Shown here one piece after another: positions 18,491 through 26,839 of a DNA stretch of 64,000 bases; position 1 is the first letter of the stretch; the number at the start of each line of letters is the position of its first letter. The DNA is taken from the NCBI RefSeq assembly GCF_001424835.1, contig NZ_LMCQ01000021.1, positions 125,503-189,502 of the forward strand, written 5' to 3'. The notes under the pieces were generated by a model. The model saw only the letters and a list, made by a program, of their open reading frames with translations, ran no database searches and was not told the DNA's origin. The translations under genes were made by a program, and so were the position numbers. This DNA is from Variovorax sp. Root318D1. Lineage in GTDB: Bacteria > Pseudomonadota > Gammaproteobacteria > Burkholderiales > Burkholderiaceae_C.

Positions 18491-19077
18491 GGCGTCTTGC
18501 CTTCCCGCTTGGTTACCGCGTTGCCGTCAAGTACGTAGCGCGCTCCCGTGTGTTGGCAGATGGCTTCTGCTGAACCCTGCAGTGGCAATGCAAGCTGCTC
18601 GCCAAACTCGCTCATCCAGCCGATCTGTTGGGCTGGCACTCCGACCACGAGCGCATAGGCCCGCACGTTCCTGTTGACGACGGCGCCGGCGCCGATGAAT
18701 GCGTATTCGCCCACGGTGTTGCCGCAGACGATGGTGCAATTGGCGCCGAGCGTGGCGCCCCTGCGGACCAGCGTGCGCCGGTATTCGTTCTTGCGGGTGA
18801 CGGCTGCTCGCGGGTTGTAGACGTTGGTAAACACCATGCTGGGGCCGCAAAAAACGTCGTCTTCCAGCGTGACCGCGTCGTAGACACTCACGTTGTTCTG
18901 GATCTTCACGTTGTTGCCAATGCGCACGTCGTTGCCAACGTAGACGTTCTGGCCGAGCGAGCAGCCCTCGCCGATCTGCGCCTTGCCACTGACGTGAACC
19001 CAATGCCAAATGCGGGTGCCGTCGCCAATTTCGGCCCCTGAATCAATGATGGCGCTGGGATGTGCGGTGTAGCTCAT
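18487..19077 (-). CDS. wbpD: UDP-GlcNAc3NA N-acetyltransferase (WbpD type)
   Basis: Acetyl-CoA-dependent left-handed beta-helix acetyltransferase that makes UDP-GlcNAc3NAcA. Hexapeptide repeats run from about residue 8 to 150 (GAEIGDGTRIWHW, IGNNVKIQNNVSVYDAV). The motif FTNVYNPRAAVTRKNEY and the ending VGVPAQQIGWMSEFG are typical of WbpD/WlbB. At 196 aa it is of normal length. The ATG lies 21 bases after the stop of the dehydrogenase gene. Confidence 0.92.
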   Translation of the reverse strand: MSYTAHPSAIIDSGAEIGDGTRIWHWVHVSGKAQIGEGCSLGQNVYVGNDVRIGNNVKIQNNVSVYDAVTLEDDVFCGPSMVFTNVYNPRAAVTRKNEYRRTLVRRGATLGANCTIVCGNTVGEYAFIGAGAVVNRNVRAYALVVGVPAQQIGWMSEFGEQLALPLQGSAEAICQHTGARYVLDGNAVTKREGKTP

Positions 19078-19098
19078 GAGCCTCTCGAGTGCAACGCG

Positions 19099-20046
19099 TC
19101 AGGCCAATTGACGAACGTAGGGATGTGTTTCGCCCTGCTCGCCTTTGGTGAGCGTGGCGCTACGGATGACATTTACGGTCTCGATGCAATGCCTTGCGTC
19201 GGCTAATCCGTATCCGCGCCCCGCCAAAATCTCTCTGTAGCTCGTGGTGTGAAGGTCGGTAAAGCCTTCGGAAAATTCGAGTTGCTCACCGCTGACGTCG
19301 ATGTTGCGGTAGGTCGGCTTCTTGCCTTTGACTTCTTCCGGGAGATCATTGGCATCGATCGACAGAAACCAGCGCACACGGGCGCGCTCGTATTCCAGGT
19401 AGCCCGCGGCCTTGGCAACGCCGCTGTGGTGCACCACGTTTCGCTGCAGTTTGCCGAAGATGAAGTGCAGCATGTCGTAGAAGTGCACACCAATATTCGT
19501 CGCCACCCCAAAGGACTTCCGGTTGTCGCCCTTCCAGCTTTCGGCATACCACTTGCCGCGAGACGTGATGTAGGTGAGCTCCACATCAAACTTCGTGTCC
19601 GAAGGCGCCTTGGCCACCTTGTCGCGCAGCTTCAAGATGGCTTCGTGATGGCGCAGTTGAAGAATGTTGTAAACACGCTGGCCTGTTTCCTTTTCGACCA
19701 GCGCCAGTTCATCGACTAGCTCCGGCGTCGGGACCAAGGGCTTTTCGCAAATCACGTCGGCGCCCAAGCGCAGCCCGGCCGCGATATGGGAGTGATGCAA
19801 ATAGTTGGGGCTGCAGACAGCAACGTAATCGAGGGCACTTGCTGGGTTGCGCTTGAGTTGCTGAGCGTGCTCCTGAAAGCGTTCGAACTCGGTAAAGAAT
19901 TCGCTCTGCGGAGAAATGCTGTCGATGATCCCGACCGAATCATTGATGTCATAGGCCACGGCGAGATGGTTTCCCGTGTCCCTGATGGCGCGCATATGGC
20001 GCGGTGCGATGTAGCCGGCTGCACCGATGAGGGCAAAGTTCTTCAT
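19099..20046 (-). CDS. wbpB: UDP-GlcNAcA 3-dehydrogenase (WbpB/WlbA type, Gfo/Idh/MocA fold)
   Basis: NAD-dependent oxidation of C3 of UDP-GlcNAcA; in this family NAD is often recycled with 2-oxoglutarate. The Rossmann motif is FALIGAAGYIAPRHMRAI, followed by VCSPNYLHHSH and the Gfo/Idh/MocA EKPLVPTPE motif; the conserved NIGVHFYDMLHFIFG is present near residue 185. Length 315 aa matches WbpB/WlbA. It sits 17 bases after the 6-dehydrogenase stop and ahead of WbpD and WbpE types, in pathway order. Confidence 0.92.
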   Translation of the reverse strand: MKNFALIGAAGYIAPRHMRAIRDTGNHLAVAYDINDSVGIIDSISPQSEFFTEFERFQEHAQQLKRNPASALDYVAVCSPNYLHHSHIAAGLRLGADVICEKPLVPTPELVDELALVEKETGQRVYNILQLRHHEAILKLRDKVAKAPSDTKFDVELTYITSRGKWYAESWKGDNRKSFGVATNIGVHFYDMLHFIFGKLQRNVVHHSGVAKAAGYLEYERARVRWFLSIDANDLPEEVKGKKPTYRNIDVSGEQLEFSEGFTDLHTTSYREILAGRGYGLADARHCIETVNVIRSATLTKGEQGETHPYVRQLA

Positions 20047-20063
20047 TGGGTCTTCTTCAAATT

Positions 20064-21362
20064 TCAGAGGCGGAAGACGGTAAAACCGACTTCGGCGGCG
20101 TGGTGCCGGTTAAACAGGCTTTTGACGTCTGCCAGCACAGGCTTAGCGCCGCGGCACATGCTGCGCAAAGCACCAGGATTGGTTTGCCGGTATTCGTTAT
20201 GGCCAACCGCCGCCACAAGTGCATCTACCGGATGCTCGGCATCCACGACGCCCAGTTGCAGGCCGTATTCGTGTGCCACCTCTTCGGCATCAGCCCAGGG
20301 ATCGGCAACCACGACCTGAACACCCCAGGTTTCAAATTCGCGCACCATGTCAACGACCTTGCTGTTGCGAATGTCTGGGCAGTTTTCCTTGAAGGTGATG
20401 CCCAGCACGCCAACGCGGCAGCGCGGCACGTCCATGCCATTGCGCAGCATGTGCTTGATGGTGTTGCGCGCGACGTACCGGGCCATGTTGTCGTTGATGC
20501 GCCGGCCCGCCAAAATCACCTGGGGGTGATAGCCGACTTCCTCGGCCTTGTGCGTAAGGTAGTAGGGGTCGACACCAATGCAATGCCCACCGACCAGCCC
20601 GGGCCGGAAGGGCAGAAAGTTCCATTTGCTGCCCGCAGCCTCCAGAACATCCAGCGTATCGATGCCCAGCCGATCGAAGATGACCGACAGTTCGTTCACA
20701 AGCGCGATGTTCAGGTCGCGCTGCGTGTTCTCGATGACCTTGGCCGCCTCTGCCACTTTGATGCTCGAAGCCCGATAGGTGCCAGCCGTGATGATCTCGG
20801 CGTAGAGCTCGTCGACGATCTGCGCAACTTTGGGGGTGGAGCCGCTGGTGATCTTCTTGATCTTGGTCAGCGTGTTGACCTTGTCGCCAGGGTTGATCCG
20901 CTCGGGGCTATAGCCGCAAAAGAAATCGATGTTGAATTTCTTTCCATTGCTGAACCTTTCCAGCACAGGCACACACACCTCTTCGGTGGCACCGGGATAG
21001 ACCGTGGATTCGTAAATGACGATCGCGCCGGGCGGCATGACTTTGCCCACGGTTTCGCTAGCCTTGATCAGCGGAGTCAAGTCGGGTCGATTGGCGCTGT
21101 CGATAGGGGTGGGCACCGTGACAATGAAAACTCCGCAATCGCGCAAGTCAGCCGTCTCGGAGGTGAAGACCAACTGCCTTGCGGTCTTCAGCTCTTCCGA
21201 TGTGATTTCAAGCGTGTGATCACGCCCCTGCCTGAGTTCGGCAATGCGCTTGGGGTTGATGTCAAACCCAATGACATCGCGCTTCTTTCCGAATTCGACG
21301 GCCAGAGGCAGGCCAACGTAGCCCAAGCCAATCACGGCAATTTTTAAATTGTTCGAGTTCAT
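20064..21362 (-). CDS. wbpA: UDP-N-acetylhexosamine 6-dehydrogenase (TviB/WbpO/WbpA family)
   Basis: NAD-dependent four-electron oxidation of UDP-GlcNAc to UDP-GlcNAcA, the first step toward GlcNAc3NAcA. The N-terminus has AVIGLGYVGLPLAVEFG, with the substrate-binding ESTVYPGATEE and the catalytic Cys in GGHCIGVDPYYL near residue 265; the C-terminal domain is present, giving 432 aa. In detail the sequence looks more like TviB/WbpO enzymes than PAO1 WbpA, so preference for UDP-GlcNAc over UDP-GalNAc is inferred from the downstream wbpB/D/E-type genes. Confidence 0.9.
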   Translation of the reverse strand: MNSNNLKIAVIGLGYVGLPLAVEFGKKRDVIGFDINPKRIAELRQGRDHTLEITSEELKTARQLVFTSETADLRDCGVFIVTVPTPIDSANRPDLTPLIKASETVGKVMPPGAIVIYESTVYPGATEEVCVPVLERFSNGKKFNIDFFCGYSPERINPGDKVNTLTKIKKITSGSTPKVAQIVDELYAEIITAGTYRASSIKVAEAAKVIENTQRDLNIALVNELSVIFDRLGIDTLDVLEAAGSKWNFLPFRPGLVGGHCIGVDPYYLTHKAEEVGYHPQVILAGRRINDNMARYVARNTIKHMLRNGMDVPRCRVGVLGITFKENCPDIRNSKVVDMVREFETWGVQVVVADPWADAEEVAHEYGLQLGVVDAEHPVDALVAAVGHNEYRQTNPGALRSMCRGAKPVLADVKSLFNRHHAAEVGFTVFRL

Positions 21363-21523
21363 TCGGGTCTAGTCCCGGAGATAAGGCGTTCTGACCGCCA
21401 GTGGGCAGAGCGGCAATCGGCAAGGGCCTCCAAGTTCGACTTGAGAAAACTTGGCGAGCAACAAACAAAATTGGCCGGCGAGGCACAGCAAGACATGTTC
21501 ACGACAGCTACCCCGGCCCGCTA
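21363..21523. other. Intergenic spacer between wza and the sugar-nucleotide genes
   Basis: A spacer of 161 bases separating wza from the 6-dehydrogenase gene on the same strand. I see no convincing rho-independent terminator. A secondary promoter could lie here, since all other gaps in this leftward operon are shorter than about 50 bases, but I could not pick out clear -35 and -10 elements. Confidence 0.4.
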
Positions 21524-22666
21524 TCAGCGGAACCGATCCGCCGATTCGCTACCCAGATTCACCACCTGGGCCGCGGGCAATATCAAGCTGATCACGCGGT
21601 TCCACTTCACGAGTGGCACGGGGTCGATGTAGACCACGTCTTGCGCCTCCAGACTGAACTGCCTGGCCAGCACCATGGCGGCGGGGTTCTTGGCGTCCAG
21701 ATGGAAGATCGCGGGCAAGCCCGTGGCACCCTGGCGAATCACGTAGATCTGGCCGGGATTGGAGGTGGTGAGCACCGGCCCGCCCGCTTCGCCCAGCGCT
21801 TCGTTCAGGTTGAGGCGACCGTTGCTCCGCACCGTGAGTGCCGATGGGCGCAAGATTTCGCCCATCACATACACCTTGGCGTCTTCGCGGTGGCCCACGC
21901 GAATGGTGTCGCCGCTCATCAAGGGAATGTCGTTGCCATCGCGGCCGGCTTCGCGCAGGCGTGTCAGGTTGATGTCGACGGACCTGCCATCGCGAACCAA
22001 AGTCACGTTCGCAAAGTTTCCGTTTGCGGTGATGCCACCGGCCCGGTTGATCGCTTCGGCCAGCGTCATGGGCAAGTCGGTGAAGATCTGCGAGCCCGGT
22101 GCGCGCACTTCGCCTTCTACGTAGGCGCGGCGGCTTCTGAACGACTGGATGCGCACCGTCACTTGGGGCTCGCGCACCTGGGTGACGATCAATTTGGAGA
22201 TGAGTTCGCCGGCCTCGGCCTCGGTGAGCCCCGCAACCCTGACGCGACCAACGTACGGAAAGGCGATTTCGCCCGACGAATCAACAATGAACCCGGGCGC
22301 CACGCTAACGCCCGTGGGATCGGCCTGTTGCGAGATCACCGCCCCGGCATTCGGCAGCAGCTCGGGGTGGTCGTAAACGATGACGCCCACCACGTCTCCG
22401 GGGCCGATGGTGTAGCGCTGCGGCTTGCCGAATAGAGCCCCCACCTCTGGCGGTACGCTCTTGGGCGTCATTTTGGCCAGTGTGCGCACAAGGGCCGGGG
22501 TGATGGGGGTGATCCGGTCTTCGGGCGCTGCGTCGGGCAGGTACTGGAACTTGGGCGGCAGATCCTCGGCGCTCTGGTAGGGCTCTACGGTGCCCATGCC
22601 AGGCACGATGGCGCAGGCTTGAAGCAGGGAACCCACCAACAGAGCAGCGACAGATGCATATCTCAC
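21524..22666 (-). CDS. wza: Outer-membrane polysaccharide exporter lipoprotein (Wza)
   Basis: Outer-membrane channel partner of Wzc. It has a type II signal peptide with lipobox LLQAC (lipid-modified Cys18), then the polysaccharide export domain (YTIGPGDVVGVIVYDHPEL) and SLBB beta-grasp repeats (VEGEVRAPGSQIF and VYVMGEILRPSALTV), in the usual Wza order. Length 380 aa is normal. The start is GTG 22666 with a strong GGAGGT seven bases upstream. It is the first gene of the 20-kb leftward operon, so the main promoter should lie in the spacer to its right. Confidence 0.93.
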   Translation of the reverse strand: MRYASVAALLVGSLLQACAIVPGMGTVEPYQSAEDLPPKFQYLPDAAPEDRITPITPALVRTLAKMTPKSVPPEVGALFGKPQRYTIGPGDVVGVIVYDHPELLPNAGAVISQQADPTGVSVAPGFIVDSSGEIAFPYVGRVRVAGLTEAEAGELISKLIVTQVREPQVTVRIQSFRSRRAYVEGEVRAPGSQIFTDLPMTLAEAINRAGGITANGNFANVTLVRDGRSVDINLTRLREAGRDGNDIPLMSGDTIRVGHREDAKVYVMGEILRPSALTVRSNGRLNLNEALGEAGGPVLTTSNPGQIYVIRQGATGLPAIFHLDAKNPAAMVLARQFSLEAQDVVYIDPVPLVKWNRVISLILPAAQVVNLGSESADRFR

Positions 22667-23135
22667 AAAAACGACCTCCGCTTTTTATTGCGCCTTCCGG
22701 CGAACATCTTGCTGAGGATTAGCTGTTCTTATTGCCTCCTCTTATTGAGGGCATCTTAGCTATTGTTGCCAAAAGGTTTCCCAAGGGAAAAGGGAACGCA
22801 ATTACCGCGCCAGAATAGACAACATTACTTACGTTTTTGTAACCCACAATTTTACGAAAATGTGGTTAGCGATCAAGGTAGGAGGATTGAGGGGCGCCTG
22901 GAGACGTGGCGCCCCCATGGCCAGAGGGAAAAAAGCCGGTGGACGATGCGTGTCCCCCTGACCATCGCTGCGCTCGGTGGTTATTACGCACCGTTCCTAG
23001 CCGGCGTTTGGCAGGCAGTTGGGGGCAAAGTCCACCCAAAATTTGTCGTATTTCGACAACTAATTTTTGGGGCGCAAGCACTAGATTTACAAATAATAGC
23101 CGCTCAAAGTATTAGAGCTTTAATACATCAAAAGC

Positions 23136-23158
23136 AAACGGGGCGCACCCCGTTTTTT
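23136..23158 (+). terminator. Candidate rho-independent terminator facing rightward
   Basis: A perfect 8-bp stem AAACGGGG/CCCCGTTT with a CGCA tetraloop, followed by more T residues on the + strand. No annotated + strand gene ends here, so it either terminates an unrecognised small RNA or is incidental. The tail on the opposite strand is interrupted by G and C, so leftward function is less likely. Confidence 0.5.
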
Positions 23159-23280
23159 GGCAACGCGTACTTTTGTAATCGCAATTGCAATCTTTGCAGT
23201 TCGCGAATTTATCGGCTTTTTTTGAGCATTGGCTGCTCTTGAAGGCGCGCGCTGCGACTGATGGCGTCGTCCAAGAACAA

Positions 23281-23320
23281 AAAAAAAGCGGGTCAGAGCT
23301 TGTGGCTCTGACCCGCTTTT
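23281..23320 (-). terminator. Rho-independent terminator after tRNA-Pro
   Basis: A perfect 12-bp stem (GCGGGTCAGAGC on the + strand, 23288-23299, with its complement at 23305-23316) and a 5-nt loop. On the minus strand it is followed by a run of T residues (A-run 23281-23287 on the + strand). It lies directly downstream of the leftward tRNA gene. The T4 on the + strand side could make it weakly bidirectional. Confidence 0.85.
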
Positions 23321-23334
23321 CTATCTGACGATAT

Positions 23335-23411
23335 TGGTCGGTGTGAAAGGATTCGAACCTTCGACCCCTTGCACCCCATGCAAGTGCGCTACCAGGCTGC
23401 GCCACACACCG
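23335..23411 (-). tRNA. tRNA-Pro (anticodon GGG)
   Basis: A full cloverleaf folds on the minus strand: acceptor CGGTGTG/CACACCG, D stem GCGC/GCGC, anticodon stem CTTGC/GCAAG around loop ATGGGGT (anticodon GGG), T arm GAAGG-TTCGAAT-CCTTT, discriminator A and an encoded CCA at 23337-23335. It decodes CCC/CCU proline codons. It lies between the merR-like gene and a strong terminator, and marks the boundary between core genes and the polysaccharide locus. Confidence 0.96.
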
Positions 23412-23437
23412 AAGCCCTCAATTATAGCCGGCGGAAA

Positions 23438-23914
23438 TCACCGTCCGACGGTCAGGAGCTCACGAATTTCAAAAAGCTCGCGGCGCAAGTGCATCAGCTG
23501 CGATGGATCGACGGTGCGAGCGTCATGCTGGGGCTCTGGGCTGGGGGAGTCTTCGTCGTCCTGGTGCATGGCCGCGTCGAACTCTTCCTGGTCGATTTCG
23601 ATGGCTTCCATGCCCTCGAGCGGGACGATGCCGGCCTTGCGGCGCTCGCGCTCGCCCTGCACGAGCTCTTGCAGCTTGTTGCGCGCGCCGCTGATGGTAA
23701 AGCCTTGGTCGTAGAGCAAGTCGCGGATGCGGCGAATCATGAGCACCTCATGGTGCTGGTAGTAGCGCCGGTTGCCGCGCCGCTTCATGGGGCGCAGTTG
23801 CGTGAACTCCTGCTCCCAATAGCGCAGCACGTGCGGCTTGACGCCGCACAGTTCGCCCACCTCACCAATGGTGAAGTAGCGTTTGACGGGAATGGGCGGG
23901 AGCGTTTTCTCCAT
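23438..23914 (-). CDS. MerR-family transcriptional regulator next to ihfA
   Basis: A 158-aa DNA-binding protein with an N-terminal MerR winged helix (YFTIGEVGELCGVKPHVLRYWEQEF; wing RRGNRRYYQHHEV) and an acidic C-terminal half with no metal-binding cysteines, so it is not a metal sensor. This regulator type is conserved next to ihfA and tRNA-Pro in beta- and gammaproteobacteria; its target is not established. I use ATG 23914; a TTG nine bases upstream is a less likely start. No strong ribosome site is seen for either. Confidence 0.88.
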   Translation of the reverse strand: MEKTLPPIPVKRYFTIGEVGELCGVKPHVLRYWEQEFTQLRPMKRRGNRRYYQHHEVLMIRRIRDLLYDQGFTISGARNKLQELVQGERERRKAGIVPLEGMEAIEIDQEEFDAAMHQDDEDSPSPEPQHDARTVDPSQLMHLRRELFEIRELLTVGR

Positions 23915-23979
23915 TGAAATCAAGACCGTGCGCAGGAAACCTTAGAGATTACTCTACGCAGCCGCGCAGCGCCAAGCCC

Positions 23980-24351
23980 TTATTCGGCGCCCAGGCTCCA
24001 CTCGACCTCTGAAGTGCCGCTGGGCTCGATGCTTCCGTGGATTTGTTCCTTGAGCTTGGCGCTGGCGTGAAAGGTGGCCACGCGCCGCTCGCCGATGGGA
24101 ATGGCCTCGCCGGTGCGCGGATTGCGGCCCGGCCGCGGTGCCTTCACACGGATCTGGAAGTTGCCGAAGCCCGAAATCTTGACGTCGGTGCCCTCGATCA
24201 GGCTGTTGGCAATGAGGTCGAAAAAGGCTTCGACCATGTCCTTGGATTCGCGCTTGTTGAGGCCGATTTGCTCGAACAGCAAATCAGCCAGGTGCGCCTT
24301 GGTGAGTGCGGGCGTTTCGAGGGCCTCGAGCGTGAATTCCGCAGCGTTCAT
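23980..24351 (-). CDS. ihfA: Integration host factor alpha subunit
   Basis: DNA-bending nucleoid protein that pairs with IHF-beta. It shows LTKAHLADLLFEQIGLNKRES, the GFGNFQIRVKAPRPGRNPRTGE beta-arm region and PIGERRVATFHAS. Tails at both ends give 123 aa, longer than the ~100 aa of E. coli IHF-alpha. I chose ATG 24351 because GAGAGG lies nine bases upstream, inside the end of pheT; an in-frame ATG at 24357 and TTG at 24360 are alternatives. Overlap or near-overlap with pheT implies co-translation. Confidence 0.93.
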   Translation of the reverse strand: MNAAEFTLEALETPALTKAHLADLLFEQIGLNKRESKDMVEAFFDLIANSLIEGTDVKISGFGNFQIRVKAPRPGRNPRTGEAIPIGERRVATFHASAKLKEQIHGSIEPSGTSEVEWSLGAE

Positions 24352-24356
24352 TCTCA

Positions 24357-26798
24357 TCAACCTCTCAGGCGGGCGCCGAGTGTGGCGCTCAGTTGTTCGA
24401 CGATGGCGCGCACGGCAGGTTCCACCTGTTCGTCGGTCAGCGTGGCGTTGTCGTCCTGAAAGCTGAGGCGAACCGCCATGCTCTTCTCGCCTGGCGCCAG
24501 GCCGCCCGATGCAGACACGGTGCCGTCGCGCGCAGGTTGCGGACGATAGATGTCGAACAGCGTGACGTCGCGCAGCAGCCCTTGCGCGGCGGCCGCCGAT
24601 TGAATGGCCTGCATCAACGCATTGTGCGTGACGGATTCGGCCACCACCACGGCAATGTCGCGCTCCACGGCCTGATGCTTGGGTACCGGCTTGGCCACGG
24701 GCACGGGCCGCGCGGTGACGGCGTCGAGATCGAGTTCAAAAACCACGGGGGCCAGGGCAAAGTCCCACTTCTGGCGCCAGCGCGGATGCAGCTCGCCGAC
24801 AAAGCCGATGGCCTTGCCGTCGATCAGCACGCGGGCGGAGCGGCCGGGGTGCAGGGCCGGGTGCTCGGCGGGCTCGAAGCTTGGCACCAGAGGTGCGAGC
24901 AGCGCTTCGACGTCGCCCTTGGCGTCGTAAAAATCGACGCGGTGCGGCTTGCCGTCCCAGCGCGCGTCTTCGGCGTCGCCCCAGGCAAGGCCGGCCACGC
25001 GCATGGGCTGGTGAACGCCGCGCACGGTGCTGTCGGTGGTGGCCACGCTGTCGTCGCGCATGAACACGCGGCCGGCTTCGAACACGCGCACGCGCGGGGC
25101 TTTGCGGTCGAGGTTGAACTTGAGCACCTGCAGCAGCGAGCCGATCAGCGACGAGCGCATCACGCTCATCTGGCTGGCGATGGGGTTCAGCAGCTTGACG
25201 GGGTTGGCATTGCCGGCAAGGTCTTGTTCCCAGTGCGCTTCAACAAAGCTGAAGTTGATGGTTTCCTGGTAGCCGAGCGCGGCCAGGCTGCGGCGCACTG
25301 CGAAGCGGCTGCGCTGGGCCTCGGGCCGCACGCGGGCGGTGATGGGCGCGAGCGGCGCGGTGGTCGGCAGGTTGTTGAAGCCGATGAGGCGCGCGACTTC
25401 TTCGATGAGGTCTTCTTCGATGAGCAGATCGAAGCGGTGCGGCGGCGGCGTGACGGTCAATGTGCCCTCGCCTTCGCCAAGGGCGAAACCGAGGCGGCGC
25501 AGTGCGTCGGCGCATTGCGCCTGCGTCAAAGGCATGCCGATGACGCGCGCAGCACGCGCCACGCGCAGCGTGACGGGCATGGCCTCGGGCACGTTCAAGA
25601 TCTTGTCGTCCATGGCGCCGGCCTGGCCGCCGCAGATCTCGATGATGAGTTGCGTGATGCGCTCGATGATCTGCACCGTGCGGCTCGGATCGACGCCGCG
25701 CTCGTAGCGATGCCCGGCATCGGTCGAGAAGTTGAAGCGGCGCGAGCGGCCCTGCACGGCTTCGGGCCACCAGAAGGCGGCCTCGACGTAGATGTTGCGC
25801 GTGTCGTCGGACACCGAGGTGGCATCGCCGCCCATGATGCCGGCGAGCGATTCGACGGCCTCGTCGTCGGCAATCACGCCAACCTTGTCGTCGACGCTGA
25901 TGGTGGCGCCGTTCAGCAGCTTGAGCTGTTCGCCCGCCTTGCCCCAGCGCACGGTGAGGCCACCGTGGATCTTGTCGAGGTCGAAAATGTGGCTGGGCTG
26001 GCCGTACTCGAACATGACGTAGTTCGAAATGTCGACCAGCGGCGTCACGCTGCGCTGGCCGCAGCGCGCAAGGCGATCGACCATCCACGCCGGCGTGGCC
26101 ACCTTGGTGTTCACGCCGCGCACAATGCGGCCCGAAAAGCGGCCGCAGAGCTCGGGCGCTTCGACCTTCACCGGCAGCACGTCGGCAAACGATGGCGCAA
26201 CGGGCGCAATGGCGGGGGTCTTGAGCGGCGCGCCGGTAAGGGCTGCAAGTTCGCGTGCAATGCCGTACACGCTCAGGCCATGGGCGAGATTGGGCGTGAG
26301 CTTGAGGGTGAGCAGTGCGTCGTCGAGCTTGAGCACGTCGCGCACGTCGGCGCCAATGGGCGCGTCGGCGTCGAGCTCGAGCAGGCCGCCGTGGTCTTCA
26401 CTCAGCTGGAGCTCGCGGGCCGAGCACAGCATGCCCTGGCTTTCGACACCGCGCAGCTTGCCAAGCTTGATGAGAAAAGGCTTGCCGTCTTCACCGGGCG
26501 GCAGTTCGGCACCGACCAGCGCGCAGGGCACCTTGATGCCAACGCGCGCATTGGGTGCGCCGCACACGATGTTGAGCAAGGCGCCCTGCCCCACGTCGAC
26601 CTGGCACACGCGCAGGCGATCGGCGTTGGGGTGTTGCACGGCTTCCTTGATCTCGCCAACCACGATGCGGCTGAAGGGCGGCGCGACGGGGCGGCGCTCT
26701 TCGACCTCGAAGCCGCCCATGGTGAGCGTTTCGGCCAGCTCGGCGCTGCCAAGGGGCGGATTGCAGAACTCGCGCAGCCAGGATTCCGGGAATTGCAT
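24357..26798 (-). CDS. pheT: Phenylalanine-tRNA ligase beta subunit
   Basis: Beta subunit of the (alpha-beta)2 PheRS that charges tRNA-Phe. Domains in order: B1 and tRNA-binding OB domain (about 40-150, VCQVDVGQGALLNIVCGAPNA region), B3/B4 editing domain, B5, the catalytic-like core, and the C-terminal anticodon-binding FDX-ACB domain (KHQAVERDIAVVV). Length 813 aa is typical. It follows pheS by 41 bases and is followed by ihfA, as in E. coli. Confidence 0.97.
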   Translation of the reverse strand: MQFPESWLREFCNPPLGSAELAETLTMGGFEVEERRPVAPPFSRIVVGEIKEAVQHPNADRLRVCQVDVGQGALLNIVCGAPNARVGIKVPCALVGAELPPGEDGKPFLIKLGKLRGVESQGMLCSARELQLSEDHGGLLELDADAPIGADVRDVLKLDDALLTLKLTPNLAHGLSVYGIARELAALTGAPLKTPAIAPVAPSFADVLPVKVEAPELCGRFSGRIVRGVNTKVATPAWMVDRLARCGQRSVTPLVDISNYVMFEYGQPSHIFDLDKIHGGLTVRWGKAGEQLKLLNGATISVDDKVGVIADDEAVESLAGIMGGDATSVSDDTRNIYVEAAFWWPEAVQGRSRRFNFSTDAGHRYERGVDPSRTVQIIERITQLIIEICGGQAGAMDDKILNVPEAMPVTLRVARAARVIGMPLTQAQCADALRRLGFALGEGEGTLTVTPPPHRFDLLIEEDLIEEVARLIGFNNLPTTAPLAPITARVRPEAQRSRFAVRRSLAALGYQETINFSFVEAHWEQDLAGNANPVKLLNPIASQMSVMRSSLIGSLLQVLKFNLDRKAPRVRVFEAGRVFMRDDSVATTDSTVRGVHQPMRVAGLAWGDAEDARWDGKPHRVDFYDAKGDVEALLAPLVPSFEPAEHPALHPGRSARVLIDGKAIGFVGELHPRWRQKWDFALAPVVFELDLDAVTARPVPVAKPVPKHQAVERDIAVVVAESVTHNALMQAIQSAAAAQGLLRDVTLFDIYRPQPARDGTVSASGGLAPGEKSMAVRLSFQDDNATLTDEQVEPAVRAIVEQLSATLGARLRG

Positions 26799-26839
26799 CT
26801 CTTCGATCTCGTATTCGGTTTTTTTCTATGGATGGGTGC

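Larger units (their letters stand above)
22667..23334. other. 0.67-kb non-coding spacer between wza and tRNA-Pro
   Basis: No convincing protein gene lies here; open frames on both strands have atypical composition and no recognisable motif. The spacer is AT-rich by local standards. It should hold the wza promoter and 5' leader. Notable structures are a perfect 8-bp inverted repeat GGGGCGCC/GGCGCCCC (22891-22915), a terminator-like hairpin at 23136-23158 facing rightward, and the tRNA terminator at 23281-23320. No JUMPstart/ops sequence was found. Confidence 0.6.

Noticed and set aside
3..22666. Possible mobile element or integrase associated with tRNA-Pro
   Set aside because: No integrase, transposase or tRNA 3'-end duplication was seen in the window, so the adjacency alone does not support an island integrated at this tRNA.
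22667..22800. JUMPstart/ops element expected before wza
   Set aside because: I searched for GGCGGTAG-like sequence on both strands and did not find it.
22763..23242. A 159-aa frame in the wza to tRNA spacer
   Set aside because: No recognisable motif, atypical composition, and it runs across hairpins and a terminator; more likely non-coding.
23334..23714. Open frame starting MVGVKGFEPSTPCTPCKCATRL across the tRNA
   Set aside because: This is the antisense translation of tRNA-Pro (the well-known GFEPS artefact), continued into the antisense of the merR-like gene.
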